NCBI GenBank assembly: GCA_964644845.1
Contig: CAZXXS010000070.1
Location: 1-45,557, forward strand
DNA length: 45,557 nt
Direction: 5' to 3'
Source: Geothermovivens sp964644845
GTDB taxonomy: Bacteria; Zhuqueibacterota; Zhuqueibacteria; Oleimicrobiales; Geothermoviventaceae
Positions 8,901 through 16,751 of the stretch are shown here, one piece after another. The stretch's first letter is position 1. Each line of letters begins with the position of its first letter. The notes beneath the pieces are model-generated. The model worked only from the letters and a program-made list of their open reading frames with translations. It was not told the DNA's origin and searched no databases. A program made the position numbers and the translations under genes.

Positions 8901-9226
8901 GGAATCCTCACAAAGCCTCCCATTTCGGTGGGACCTTAGGGACTTGGCCCCAACCTGCCACCGCAGTCAGCACACGAAGCCAGCCTTTCCCCTCGTTCTC
9001 CTCTTGGAGCAGAACCCGCTCGCCAGCCACACGGCTGTCCAAGAAAAAACGCGGCCGCAAAAAGCCGCGCACTTAGCTCTCCCAGAGCAAATTGCCCCTT
9101 CTCCACCACCGCCACTGCCGGTTTGCAGCAGAACCCCTACTCACCTGGCCTTTACGGAGATCCTCAAGGGAAAGCGTCCATTTGTCGGGTTGCCCTCAGG
9201 GCCAGCGTCGTTCCCACGTCACTGCT
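8901..9226. other. intergenic region before the MATE gene
   Basis: 326 bases. It holds the U-tract terminator at 9044-9069 and, to its left, the presumed but unrecognised promoter of the MATE gene. No small gene with a ribosome site was found. Confidence 0.5.
9044..9069 (-). terminator. intrinsic terminator of the lon unit
   Basis: Read on the minus strand: CGCGGC, loop TTTTTGCG, GCCGCG, then six T. It is the best classical terminator in the window. It lies 158 nt behind the stop of the small membrane gene that follows lon. Confidence 0.78.
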
Positions 9227-9397
9227 TCAGCAGATCCGCGCTGGCATGTCGCGGCCGCCGAGACGGACCAAAATTACCAGCAGCACGAGGAACGCCAGGC
9301 CTGGCCAGGCTGTGTAGACCAGGAAGAGCAGTGTCAACAACAGGCCGGGGAGTACCGCCAGCCAAACAAACAACCGTTTCCAGGGTGCCAGCTCCAT
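9227..9397 (-). CDS. small membrane protein downstream of lon
   Basis: 56 aa. ATG 9397 has a textbook site, GGAGGCGACG, directly before it; a longer frame to 9460 has none. The sequence is almost all hydrophobic between a basic N-terminus (MELAPWKRLFV) and a basic tail (RLGGRDMPARIC), with one long or two short membrane helices separated by TAWPG. It lies 92 nt behind the lon stop with no terminator between them, so it is probably co-transcribed. No family was recognised. It could be a membrane anchor or regulator for Lon, or simply an unrelated small membrane protein. The coding call rests on the ribosome site, composition and position. Confidence 0.62.
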   Translation of the reverse strand: MELAPWKRLFVWLAVLPGLLLTLLFLVYTAWPGLAFLVLLVILVRLGGRDMPARIC

Positions 9398-9489
9398 CGT
9401 CGCCTCCGTCCGTAACTGTTCTCGATTGTCCGCACCGATCTGGTGAAGCTTGCTCACCAACCACTCATTTTTCGTCTGCTGCCACTGTG

Positions 9490-11841
9490 CTACCGCTCGT
9501 TGCGTCTGAGCGCTTCTTTCAGCACTTCGTCCATGTGCTTGACGAAGACGAAGTGCAATTCTCTGCGCACGTGTTCGGGCACTTCTTCAAGGTCTTTTTC
9601 ATTTTCCTCGGGCAGGATCACCGTCTTCACGCCAGCACGGTGCGCCGCGAGCACTTTGTCCCGCACCCCACCGATGGGCAGCACCTTGCCCCGCAGCGTG
9701 ATTTCGCCCGTCATGGCCACGTCCTTGCGAACTGGAATCTTCGCCAGGGCCGAGGCCAGCGCCGTCGCGATGGTGATTCCCGCCGAAGGTCCATCCTTTG
9801 GCACCGCCCCTTCCGGCACGTGAATGTGAATGTCGAACTTCTTGTAGAAATCCGTTGGGATGCCCAGTTCCTCGGCGCGTGAGCGGACGTAGGTCAAAGC
9901 AGCCTCTGCGGACTCCTTCATGACCTCGCCCAGTCGGCCGGTGAGTTTGAGAGCTCCGTCCCCGGGCACTACGCTGACTTCCACGAACAGCAGGTCGCCC
10001 CCAACCGGTGTCCACGCCAAGCCCGTGGCGACCCCGATCTCGTCCTTCTCGCCTGCCAATTCGCTCCGGTACTTTTCCGGCCCCAGAATTTCGTGCAAAT
10101 CTGCCGCGTCGACCTTCACCTCGGTCGCCTTGCCCTCAGCTATCCTGCGCGCTGCCTTACGGCACACCGTGGCAATTTCGCGTTCAAGATTGCGCACCCC
10201 AGCCTCGCGCGTGTACCTGCGAATGATCGTGAGCAAAGCCTCGTCCGAGATCTCCAACTGGTTCTCCGCGAGACCGTGTTCCTGCATCTGACGCGGAACC
10301 AGGTAACGCTTGGCGATCTCCAGTTTGTCCGGTTCCGTGTACCCTGGCAGCTCCAGTACTTCCATCCGGTCGAGTAGAGGCCCGGGGATCGTGTCGGTGA
10401 TGTTCGCCGTGGTGATGAACATGACCTTCGAGAGATCGAAGGGAACATCCAGGTAGTGATCCACGAAAGCGTTGTTCTGCTCGGGGTCAAGAACTTCCAA
10501 AAGAGCCGCCGACGGGTCGCCGCGGAAATCCGAGCCAAGCTTGTCGATTTCGTCCAGCATGAAGACCGGGTTTCTGGAACCTGCCCGACGCATGCCCTGG
10601 ATGATCCGTCCGGGCAACGCCCCGATGTACGTACGCCGATGTCCCCTGATTTCGGCCTCGTCCGAAACGCCGCCAAGGGAAATCCGCACGAATTTTCGGC
10701 CCAGCGCCCGGGCAATCGATCGCCCCAGTGAAGTTTTGCCAGTGCCCGGAGGACCAACGAAACACAGGATCGGGCCCTTCATGTCTGGTTTCAGTTTGCG
10801 AACAGCAAGGTAGTCGAGAATTCGCTCTTTCGGCTTTTCGAGATCGTAGTGGTCCTCGTCCAGGATCTGCCTGGCGCGCTCGATGTCCAGGTTGTCCTGT
10901 GTTTCCACATTCCAGGGCAAGTTTACAATCCAGTCCAGGTAGGTGCGCGCCACAATGTACTCGGCCGCCTGTGGCGGCATCGCTTTCATCCGGTCGAGTT
11001 CACGTTCTGCCTCCTTTCGCACCTCTTCGGGCAAATTCAGCTCTTCGAGCTTCTTGCGGAACTCGTTGATTTCCGCCGTGCGCTCGTCCTCGATGCCCAG
11101 CTCCTTCTGAATCGCCTTGAGCTGCTCCCGGAGGTACATCTCGCGCTGGGCCTTTTCTACCTTGCTGCGGATCTCGGCCTGGATTTTCTCTCCGATCTCC
11201 AGGATCTCCAGCTCACGATTGAGGAATTCGCTAACTTTTTTCAAGCGCTCGTTGACATCCACAAGTTCGAGAACCTGCTGACGCTCCTCCGGGCTCAGAT
11301 TCAGATGACTGGCCATGAAATCGATCTGGTGTCCGGGCGTAGGGAGGTTGTGAACTACGGTGAGAAGTTCGGCAGGCAAATTGGGCGCCAGTTCTACAAT
11401 GCGCTGGAAAGTGCCAAGGGCACCGCGGAGCAGACCCTCGAACTCCATCGTGCGCGCGAGCTTGTCTTCGAGCACCTCAACGTCGGCCATGAAGTACGGT
11501 ACACTCTGGACGATCTCCACAATCCGCACGCGTGCAACGCCCTGGAGCACTGCCTGGATGGAGTTGTCCGGAAGCCGCAGCATGCGTACCACCTGCGCTG
11601 CCGTGCCCACCTGGTAGAGATCCTCTGACGAGGGATCCAGTTTCCCGCCCTTTGCCGCAAACACCCCTACGAATTTGTCACCACCCAGAGCGTCTTCGAT
11701 CACCTTGATTCGGTTAGGTTCTGCTACCACGGAAGGGAGCAACATCCCGGGGTAGAGAACCACCTCGCCAGAGGGAAAAATCCTGAGCCGTCTTGGAACC
11801 TGAGGCGTCTTGGTGTCGGAGCTGCTGGCTGCGTCTTGCAT
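9490..11841 (-). CDS. lon: ATP-dependent protease Lon
   Basis: 783 aa. ATG 11841 is chosen over the longer GTG frame (11880) because GAAGGAGACC sits 5 nt upstream of it. Domains in order: an N-terminal substrate-binding LON domain (about 15-205), a coiled-coil middle (about 210-300), the AAA+ module with Walker A GPPGTGKT (about 363-370) and Walker B VFMLDEID (about 430), and the Ser-Lys peptidase with Ser686 in KDGPSAG and Lys729 in GGVRDK. The two catalytic residues are 43 apart, as in E. coli Lon. It degrades misfolded and regulatory proteins in the cytosol. It stands downstream of hsp20 across a 336-bp gap, so it probably has its own promoter, and closes the quality-control island with the small membrane gene. 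Confidence 0.97.
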   Translation of the reverse strand: MQDAASSSDTKTPQVPRRLRIFPSGEVVLYPGMLLPSVVAEPNRIKVIEDALGGDKFVGVFAAKGGKLDPSSEDLYQVGTAAQVVRMLRLPDNSIQAVLQGVARVRIVEIVQSVPYFMADVEVLEDKLARTMEFEGLLRGALGTFQRIVELAPNLPAELLTVVHNLPTPGHQIDFMASHLNLSPEERQQVLELVDVNERLKKVSEFLNRELEILEIGEKIQAEIRSKVEKAQREMYLREQLKAIQKELGIEDERTAEINEFRKKLEELNLPEEVRKEAERELDRMKAMPPQAAEYIVARTYLDWIVNLPWNVETQDNLDIERARQILDEDHYDLEKPKERILDYLAVRKLKPDMKGPILCFVGPPGTGKTSLGRSIARALGRKFVRISLGGVSDEAEIRGHRRTYIGALPGRIIQGMRRAGSRNPVFMLDEIDKLGSDFRGDPSAALLEVLDPEQNNAFVDHYLDVPFDLSKVMFITTANITDTIPGPLLDRMEVLELPGYTEPDKLEIAKRYLVPRQMQEHGLAENQLEISDEALLTIIRRYTREAGVRNLEREIATVCRKAARRIAEGKATEVKVDAADLHEILGPEKYRSELAGEKDEIGVATGLAWTPVGGDLLFVEVSVVPGDGALKLTGRLGEVMKESAEAALTYVRSRAEELGIPTDFYKKFDIHIHVPEGAVPKDGPSAGITIATALASALAKIPVRKDVAMTGEITLRGKVLPIGGVRDKVLAAHRAGVKTVILPEENEKDLEEVPEHVRRELHFVFVKHMDEVLKEALRRNER

Positions 11842-12177
11842 GGCTTGGTCTCCTTCGATCGCCTCCTGTCCACTTTCCACCGCAATCTTGCTAAGGATCG
11901 GAGGATTCGGTGAAGCAACAAGGCTTCCGCAACTACTGTGCGCAGGGTTCCACCGACTCCTGGGTGTACAGCGAGCTCACTGGCCTAACCCCTGTTCGCC
12001 TCCCGGGCGAAAACGGGCCGCCAGCTACGCCCCCAAGATGCACAGCCTCACGCCGAGTTTTCCAGGACGAAGCAACCCGACGCCTCCTCCCCGTGCGTGA
12101 GCTCCCCACTCCTGTACGGGCTCAGTTCTCCGGAACCCACGCCGTGCACCAGTCCACCCGAAACGTACGCGGTGAGG
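11842..12177. other. intergenic region upstream of lon
   Basis: 336 bases without a gene. A weak sigma-54-like pair on the minus strand (GG at 11928-11927, TTGC ending at 11915, N10 spacing) lies 74 nt before the lon start. Only the -12 half is good. No U-tract terminator was found behind the hsp20 stop at 12178. Confidence 0.35.
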
Positions 12178-12627
12178 CTAAAAATCGTCTCGGATTTCCA
12201 CTCGTTGCGTAGCCGCAGCGGACTGTCCTTTGGGCAAACGGATTTCCAGCACCCCGCGGGCGTAACGTGCCTGCGCGCCCGCACTTGCCACCGGACCCGG
12301 CAGACGAATGCTGCGCTCGAAAGGTCCGGTGGCAATTTCCAGGCGGTGCGTTCGAATTCCAGGAGAACGGTGGCCCGAGACCTTCTCACCACGCACGCGG
12401 AGCTCACGGTTTTCCAGCGAAACTGTCAAACGCTCAGGGTCCACACCGGGCAGTTCAACCAGAACAACGTACTCCTCAGCCGTTTCGTACACATCCACGG
12501 CCGGCGACCACGTCGACCAGGCAAACTGCACCTGTGGGATCCTTGCCCTGGACAGATGGTCGAGAAAACGACGCATCCGCTCCTGAAGCTCCTCCAGCTC
12601 CCGGAATTGCTCCTCAAGCGAAGGCAC
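12178..12627 (-). CDS. hsp20: Hsp20/alpha-crystallin small heat-shock protein (third copy)
   Basis: 149 aa from GTG 12627, preceded by AAAGGAGG with a 9-nt spacer. The N-terminus is a charged coiled-coil-like helix (LEEQFRELEELQERMRRFLD). The alpha-crystallin domain follows (about 40-130) with the usual strands: WSPAVDVYETAEEYVVLVEL, a GVDPERLTVSLENREL-like core and the final GVLEIRLPKG. It is more diverged from the two other copies (29033-30049) than they are from each other. The upstream Clp-fold protease gene ends only 20 nt before it, so the two are one unit. As a holdase it would deliver unfolded clients to the neighbouring proteases (inference). Confidence 0.93.
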   Translation of the reverse strand: MPSLEEQFRELEELQERMRRFLDHLSRARIPQVQFAWSTWSPAVDVYETAEEYVVLVELPGVDPERLTVSLENRELRVRGEKVSGHRSPGIRTHRLEIATGPFERSIRLPGPVASAGAQARYARGVLEIRLPKGQSAAATQRVEIRDDF

Positions 12628-12647
12628 GGCCTACCGCCTCCTTTCGA

Positions 12648-13496
12648 TCAGCGTTGATTGGTACCGGCTGCGTTTCCGTGATTTACCGGATGGTACGGCG
12701 ACGGGATGTACTGCACCGACGGCCGACCGTGTTGCGCAGGCATTTCGAAGAGGTTCATGAACATGTAAACCTCCTCAGGCATGTCTGTCGACACCGGCAA
12801 GCCAAGCTCCCTCGCCTCGTCCACCGTGATCGGGTAATCGTGGGTCCATTTGCCCTTGCTCAACAAATCCGCCAGCTCGGGCACTTTCTCTTTCGGGATC
12901 GAGTCCGACGCCAGCTCCATGATGGTTTCTTTCACCTGCTGAATGGCCTTTTCCGCCAAATCGGCGTAGATCAACGTCTGGTCGTCGGCCTTCTCCCCCT
13001 TCTTTTCGGCAACTCGCAAAATCGAAGCTGCCGGGTACTGCCCCAGCTGGGGATCAAGCGGACCCAACACAGCATTTTCGTCCATCACAATTTCGTCTGC
13101 CGCCAGGGCGATCATCGTGCCGCCCGACATGGCGTAGTGCGGCACAAACACGGTCACTTTGCCAGGTCGGTTTCGAAGCGCCCTCGCGATCTGTTTGGTT
13201 GCGAGAACGAGACCGCCAGGGGTGTGCAAGATCAGGTCGATTGGCATGTTCGGGTCGGTCAGTTTGATGGCCCGCAGGATTTCCTCGCTGTCGTTGATGT
13301 CGATGTAACGCATCACAGGGAAACCTAAGAGGCTCATGGTTTCCTGTCTGTGGATGAGTGCAATCACGCGGCTCTTGCGCTTCTGCTCCAACCGCTGGAT
13401 CATTCGCAGACGGCTGGCCTCCAACATCTTGCGCCGCAGAACCGGCTGCAAGCTGGCAATGATGAAAAACAGCCAGAAAAGATCAAGCATGTGCAT
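12648..13496 (-). CDS. membrane-anchored Clp-fold serine protease (SDH family)
   Basis: 282 aa. ATG 13496 follows GGGAGGGACAAA. One N-terminal membrane helix (MLDLFWLFFIIASLQPVL) is followed by a basic stretch and a crotonase/ClpP-like fold. The oxyanion region is LILHTPGGLVLA, and the nucleophile is probably Ser124 in YAMSGGTMIALAAD, followed by NAVLGPLDPQLGQYPA. This pattern is that of the 'SDH family Clp fold serine proteinase' group (serine dehydrogenase-type proteins, PF01972). These are membrane relatives of ClpP, SppA and NfeD; cleavage activity is little studied. Its close coupling to hsp20 and, 118 nt upstream, to a rhomboid protease suggests membrane protein quality control. Confidence 0.88.
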   Translation of the reverse strand: MHMLDLFWLFFIIASLQPVLRRKMLEASRLRMIQRLEQKRKSRVIALIHRQETMSLLGFPVMRYIDINDSEEILRAIKLTDPNMPIDLILHTPGGLVLATKQIARALRNRPGKVTVFVPHYAMSGGTMIALAADEIVMDENAVLGPLDPQLGQYPAASILRVAEKKGEKADDQTLIYADLAEKAIQQVKETIMELASDSIPKEKVPELADLLSKGKWTHDYPITVDEARELGLPVSTDMPEEVYMFMNLFEMPAQHGRPSVQYIPSPYHPVNHGNAAGTNQR

Positions 13497-13614
13497 TTTG
13501 TCCCTCCCGGAAAAGTTCGTTCTGTCTTTCCACTTTCTTCAAATCCAACCAAGGTCCCAGCACCTGCGGGAAAAACACATCCCGAAGACGCAATCGGGTT
13601 TCCCCTTCAACTAC

Positions 13615-14328
13615 TCACCACGGCCAAAACTCATCTTTGTACCAGTGGCGGTACCCCTTTCTCTTCTTGAATAGGTGGACCATTCCAGCGCCAGCGGCAA
13701 ACCCCCCGATGTGGGCCCACCAGGCCACCCCTCCGCTCATCGTGTCAACGGCCGCCAGCGAGAACGTGCCCTCGAAGAGTTGCATCAGGAACCAAAGTCC
13801 CAGGAAGAAAAACGCTGGCACTTCCACGATGTCCACAAAAATGAAGATGAAGATCAGCGTCAACACGCGAGCGTGCGGGTACAGCAAAAAGTAACCACCC
13901 ATCACTCCGGCGATGGCCCCGCTGGCCCCAACGGTGGGCACACCAGAGGTCATGTTGGTCATGTAGTGAATCCAACCGGCGGCAAGACCGCTGAGAATGT
14001 AGAACACCAGGTAGCGGCCGTGTCCAAGGCGGTCTTCCACATTGTCGCCGAAGATCCACAGAAACCACATGTTGCCGATCAGGTGAAACCATCCCCCGTG
14101 CAAAAACATCGAGGTGAAGAACGGACCAAACCGTTCCACCAGGTTCCAGGGCTGGTGCTGACTGATCCAGAGGATTTTCGCGGGCACCATCCCGTAGGTC
14201 AGAATGAATTCCTGCAGGTGTGGTCCAAGCGACACCTCGTACAGGAAAACCAAAGAGTTCACCACAATGAGCGCGACGTTCACAAAAGGGTACGTACGCG
14301 CCGGAATGTTGTCGCGTAGCGGAAACAT
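13615..14328 (-). CDS. rhomboid-family intramembrane serine protease
   Basis: 237 aa from ATG 14328 after AAGGAGGGCAG. It has six or so membrane helices with all family marks: FTSMFLHGGWFHLIGNMWFL (His77, His82, Asn86), the Ser136 nucleophile in GASGAIAGVMGG, and the partner His206 in AWWAHIGG. A basic tail (FKKRKGYRHWY) faces the cytosol. Rhomboids cleave transmembrane helices of substrate proteins. It sits between the sigma factor gene (54 nt upstream) and the Clp-fold protease, which invites the idea that it releases a membrane-held regulator of that sigma factor. No such regulator was recognised in the window. Confidence 0.94.
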   Translation of the reverse strand: MFPLRDNIPARTYPFVNVALIVVNSLVFLYEVSLGPHLQEFILTYGMVPAKILWISQHQPWNLVERFGPFFTSMFLHGGWFHLIGNMWFLWIFGDNVEDRLGHGRYLVFYILSGLAAGWIHYMTNMTSGVPTVGASGAIAGVMGGYFLLYPHARVLTLIFIFIFVDIVEVPAFFFLGLWFLMQLFEGTFSLAAVDTMSGGVAWWAHIGGFAAGAGMVHLFKKRKGYRHWYKDEFWPW

Positions 14329-14382
14329 CTGCCCTCCTTACCCGGAACAATTCAACGGTTCACCTGACTTCGCCCCCAGGAC

Positions 14383-15216
14383 TCACGCTTCGGTTGTGCT
14401 GCCAGCCTGTTCGGCGCGACCACGCTCCCATTCGCGCTCCAGGCGACCGGCAAGCCGCTCTTCGTAGCCCGCTGGCACACCGCGCTTCGCAAACTCCCTC
14501 GTAGGCGTCTCGGCCAGCAAGCCTTTCTTCGCCTGAGCCGCCACCTCTGGATCGTACTCATCAATCCATTCCAGCAGCTTCCGCCTCACACGCTCTGAGC
14601 GCTCCAGCACCTCTTCCAGTCGCATGCCCTCCATTCGGGCCACTTCGCGTGGGTCACGACCTTCAATCCTGTGAAAGATGAAGATCTCGCGGTCACGCCG
14701 TGGCACCCGACGTAACATGCTGTACAGCCAGGTTTCAAATTCCTCAGCCTCCACAAGTTGCTCCGGCGTGTACGCCGACGGATCCGGGATGAGATCCTCA
14801 AGCCTCAGTTCCTCATCGGGCTGGTAGAATTCGTAAATCTGCGTGTCGATGTCCTCTTCCGGCGAGAATTCCGGCACCTCTTCTGCAGGTTCCTCGATGC
14901 TGGCCGCTTCGGCTTCAGGTTTTGGCGGCAACAGTTCACGGATCACTTGCAGCGCCAGGCGTTTCAGCCAGTTTTCCTCCGCCTCCTCGCGCGGACGACG
15001 CTGCCAGCGATCCATCGCACGGATGAAGGTTTCGTCCACGATGTCCTCGATGGACAGGTCGACTCCTTTCAACTCGCCGAGATTCTCGAGGTAGTCCACC
15101 TCTCGGGCCACAAAGGCGTAAAGCGCCGGTAAGTGCTTGCGAACCCGAGAGAGAAAATGCTGGAAGTCTTCGCGCGTCTTCGGTCGGTAACGGTACCGTC
15201 GCTTCACCATTTGCAT
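14383..15216 (-). CDS. divergent sigma-70 family (ECF-like) RNA polymerase sigma factor
   Basis: 277 aa. ATG 15216 has GGAGGAGGTGAAAA upstream. Region 2 is readable at about 20-95 (DLSIEDIVDETFIRAMDRW, then NWLKRLALQVI). Region 4 is at about 155-215 (LRRVPRRDREIFIFHRIEG, DPREVARMEG, SERVRRKLLEW). Two things are unusual. The linker of about 60 residues is proline- and acid-rich (PAEEVPEFSPEED). A C-terminal tail of about 60 residues follows region 4 (from PEVAAQAKKG to AGSTTEA). ECF factors are normally about 180-200 aa. No anti-sigma gene lies next to it. Its position among membrane proteases and hsp20 suggests a stress sigma factor, possibly for the island itself (inference). Confidence 0.8.
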   Translation of the reverse strand: MQMVKRRYRYRPKTREDFQHFLSRVRKHLPALYAFVAREVDYLENLGELKGVDLSIEDIVDETFIRAMDRWQRRPREEAEENWLKRLALQVIRELLPPKPEAEAASIEEPAEEVPEFSPEEDIDTQIYEFYQPDEELRLEDLIPDPSAYTPEQLVEAEEFETWLYSMLRRVPRRDREIFIFHRIEGRDPREVARMEGMRLEEVLERSERVRRKLLEWIDEYDPEVAAQAKKGLLAETPTREFAKRGVPAGYEERLAGRLEREWERGRAEQAGSTTEA

Positions 15217-15269
15217 GTTCGCTTTTCACCTCCTCCTTGCCGGTAGGCAGTCCGCAGTTGGCCGTGGCC

Positions 15270-16418
15270 TCAAACGCGGAAACGCAAAAGTGCACCGATG
15301 TGCCCGTGGTCCTTCAGCTTGGAGTCGGCGAACACGTGCTCAACCCGGCCACCGAAGTAGACCGCCAGTTCCACCATTTCGTCCACCAGGTCTTCTACCT
15401 CGTCCGTCTTGCTGCCGCAAACAGGACAGGCCTCGCCTTCTCGACCCAGCCAGCCGCAGTTGCGGCACACGACGCCCGGCACTGTCCATTCCTCCTGAAC
15501 AATCAGTGTGTGCACTTGACCGTTCAGAAGAGCCTTGATCGTGTCGTCCAGACCAACCACACCGAGTCCCCCCGAACCGGCACGTTCCAGCAGCTCGTCT
15601 ACGAGCTTAACCTCCTCTTTGCGTTCGGTCGCCTCTTCGATGGCCAGCGTCTTCTCGAGAACCACCTTCAGGGGGGTCTTTCTGGGCTCAGCGTGGAAAT
15701 GGCCAATCAAACGCTCGCGAAGGTACGGGTGCAAGAACGGTTCGAACTCCGACACGACTTCGTGATGTGCCCCCAGAACTAGCCAGTCGAATCCAAGAGC
15801 TTTGAACAGCCGGAACACCGTGTCGGCCACATGTCTGTAGTGCCTGTGAACGTGGTCCTCGACATGTCGTTCGATGCGCCGTTCTTCGAGCCCGTACCAG
15901 CCCGCTACACGCACCTTGCCTGGCACTTCATCGAAAACGCGATCGTGCTCCAGAATCTCGCCCATGTAGATTTCGTACAATTCCGCCGCTTCCCGGTCGA
16001 CAAGCACGGTACAAATTCTGTGGTACTCGTCCAGAATGGTGGTCAAGGGCCGCACGTAGGGATCGCGGTCTACGATCAGGGCGTTGCGCACCGGCTGCGG
16101 CAGGCGGTACGTCTGCTCCAGACTTTCGCCTGAGCTGATGAATACCGCCAGTCCCCGGTAGGAATGAGGGCCGGCCAGCTCGGCCTTCAGCATGTCGTCG
16201 AGCCGGTCCAGATCTGCCAAAGCCTTCTTCTTCCAGTGTTTGTCGATGTCCGCACGCTGTTCCAGTTCCAGTCGACGTTCGCGCAACAAGTTTTTCGCTG
16301 TCAACCGCTGTTCCTCAAGGCTGTGTTTGCCCAGATGGGCGTCAAGGTAAAAACTTGTGATGGGATGCTGAGAACCGACGATCGAAACCAGTTTCTCAAC
16401 ATCCTCATGTCTGATCAT
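15270..16418 (-). CDS. bacterial eRF1/aRF1-like protein (baeRF family) without GGQ
   Basis: 382 aa. ATG 16418 is preceded by AAAGGAGG (10-nt spacer); an in-frame GTG two codons earlier is also possible. The protein follows the archaeal/eukaryotic release-factor layout: an N-terminal domain of about 130 aa (TSFYLDAHLG), a central domain, and a C-terminal L7Ae-like domain with a zinc ribbon, C318-x2-C321 and C331-x2-C334 (CRNCGW, CPVCGS), then FGGRVEHVF. The central loop that carries GGQ in true release factors reads VAGWYGLEERR (about 171-181), so peptide release by the usual mechanism is unlikely. Bacterial members are thought to act on stalled or stressed ribosomes. It is 53 nt from the sigma factor gene and co-transcribed with it. 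Confidence 0.8.
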   Translation of the reverse strand: MIRHEDVEKLVSIVGSQHPITSFYLDAHLGKHSLEEQRLTAKNLLRERRLELEQRADIDKHWKKKALADLDRLDDMLKAELAGPHSYRGLAVFISSGESLEQTYRLPQPVRNALIVDRDPYVRPLTTILDEYHRICTVLVDREAAELYEIYMGEILEHDRVFDEVPGKVRVAGWYGLEERRIERHVEDHVHRHYRHVADTVFRLFKALGFDWLVLGAHHEVVSEFEPFLHPYLRERLIGHFHAEPRKTPLKVVLEKTLAIEEATERKEEVKLVDELLERAGSGGLGVVGLDDTIKALLNGQVHTLIVQEEWTVPGVVCRNCGWLGREGEACPVCGSKTDEVEDLVDEMVELAVYFGGRVEHVFADSKLKDHGHIGALLRFRV

Positions 16419-16578
16419 CTCCACACCGCCTCCTTTCCGCACTGTGTGTTTTGTTCGCACCTGCGAACGTAAAGCTAAGCAGATTTTGTCGATTTCGCAA
16501 TCGAATCCTCAACCTCCCCCAGAGAGTTCCCACAAAAGGACCTTCGCCCGAGACTACCGCCTCACACCTTTGCTTCGG

Positions 16579-16594
16579 GCAACCACCTAGCCAA
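16579..16594 (-). promoter_or_regulatory. possible sigma-54 promoter of the baeRF-sigma factor unit
   Basis: Minus strand TTGGCTAGGTGGTTGC: a -24 TTGGC with GG, exactly 10 nt to the GC of a -12 TTGC. It departs from consensus in two positions of the -24 box (CTAG instead of CACG). It lies about 160 nt upstream of the baeRF start. This is a much weaker case than the element at 30132-30148. Confidence 0.3.
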
Positions 16595-16634
16595 ACGTGC
16601 CCTTGCCGGTTTGCACCTGTTACCGCACTTCGTC

Positions 16635-16703
16635 CGCCGGTGGCAGCGCGCGGTCCGGCTCTTTTCTTGAGCAGAACCGCGCGCCGTCCCTCGTCCACCG
16701 GCG
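16635..16703 (-). terminator. nested stem-loop behind the DUF4837 gene
   Basis: CGCCGGTGG (16635-16643) pairs with CCACCGGCG (16695-16703). Inside it GCGCGCGGT (16646-16654) pairs with ACCGCGCGC (16676-16684), and GCTC/GAGC closes the tip. It starts 49 nt after the DUF4837 stop. There is no U-tract, so it is a processing end, a terminator of unusual type, or a structured leader of the next unit. Confidence 0.42.
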
Positions 16704-16751
16704 ACTGGCCGTGCCCAGATTCCCAAACAGACCACGTCGACACTTGCCCGG

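Larger units (their letters stand above)
16419..16751. other. intergenic region upstream of the baeRF gene
   Basis: 333 bases, no gene. It holds a nested hairpin at 16635-16703 and a sigma-54-like element at 16579-16594, both listed separately. A new transcription unit (baeRF, sigma factor, rhomboid and onward) probably starts here. Confidence 0.45.
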
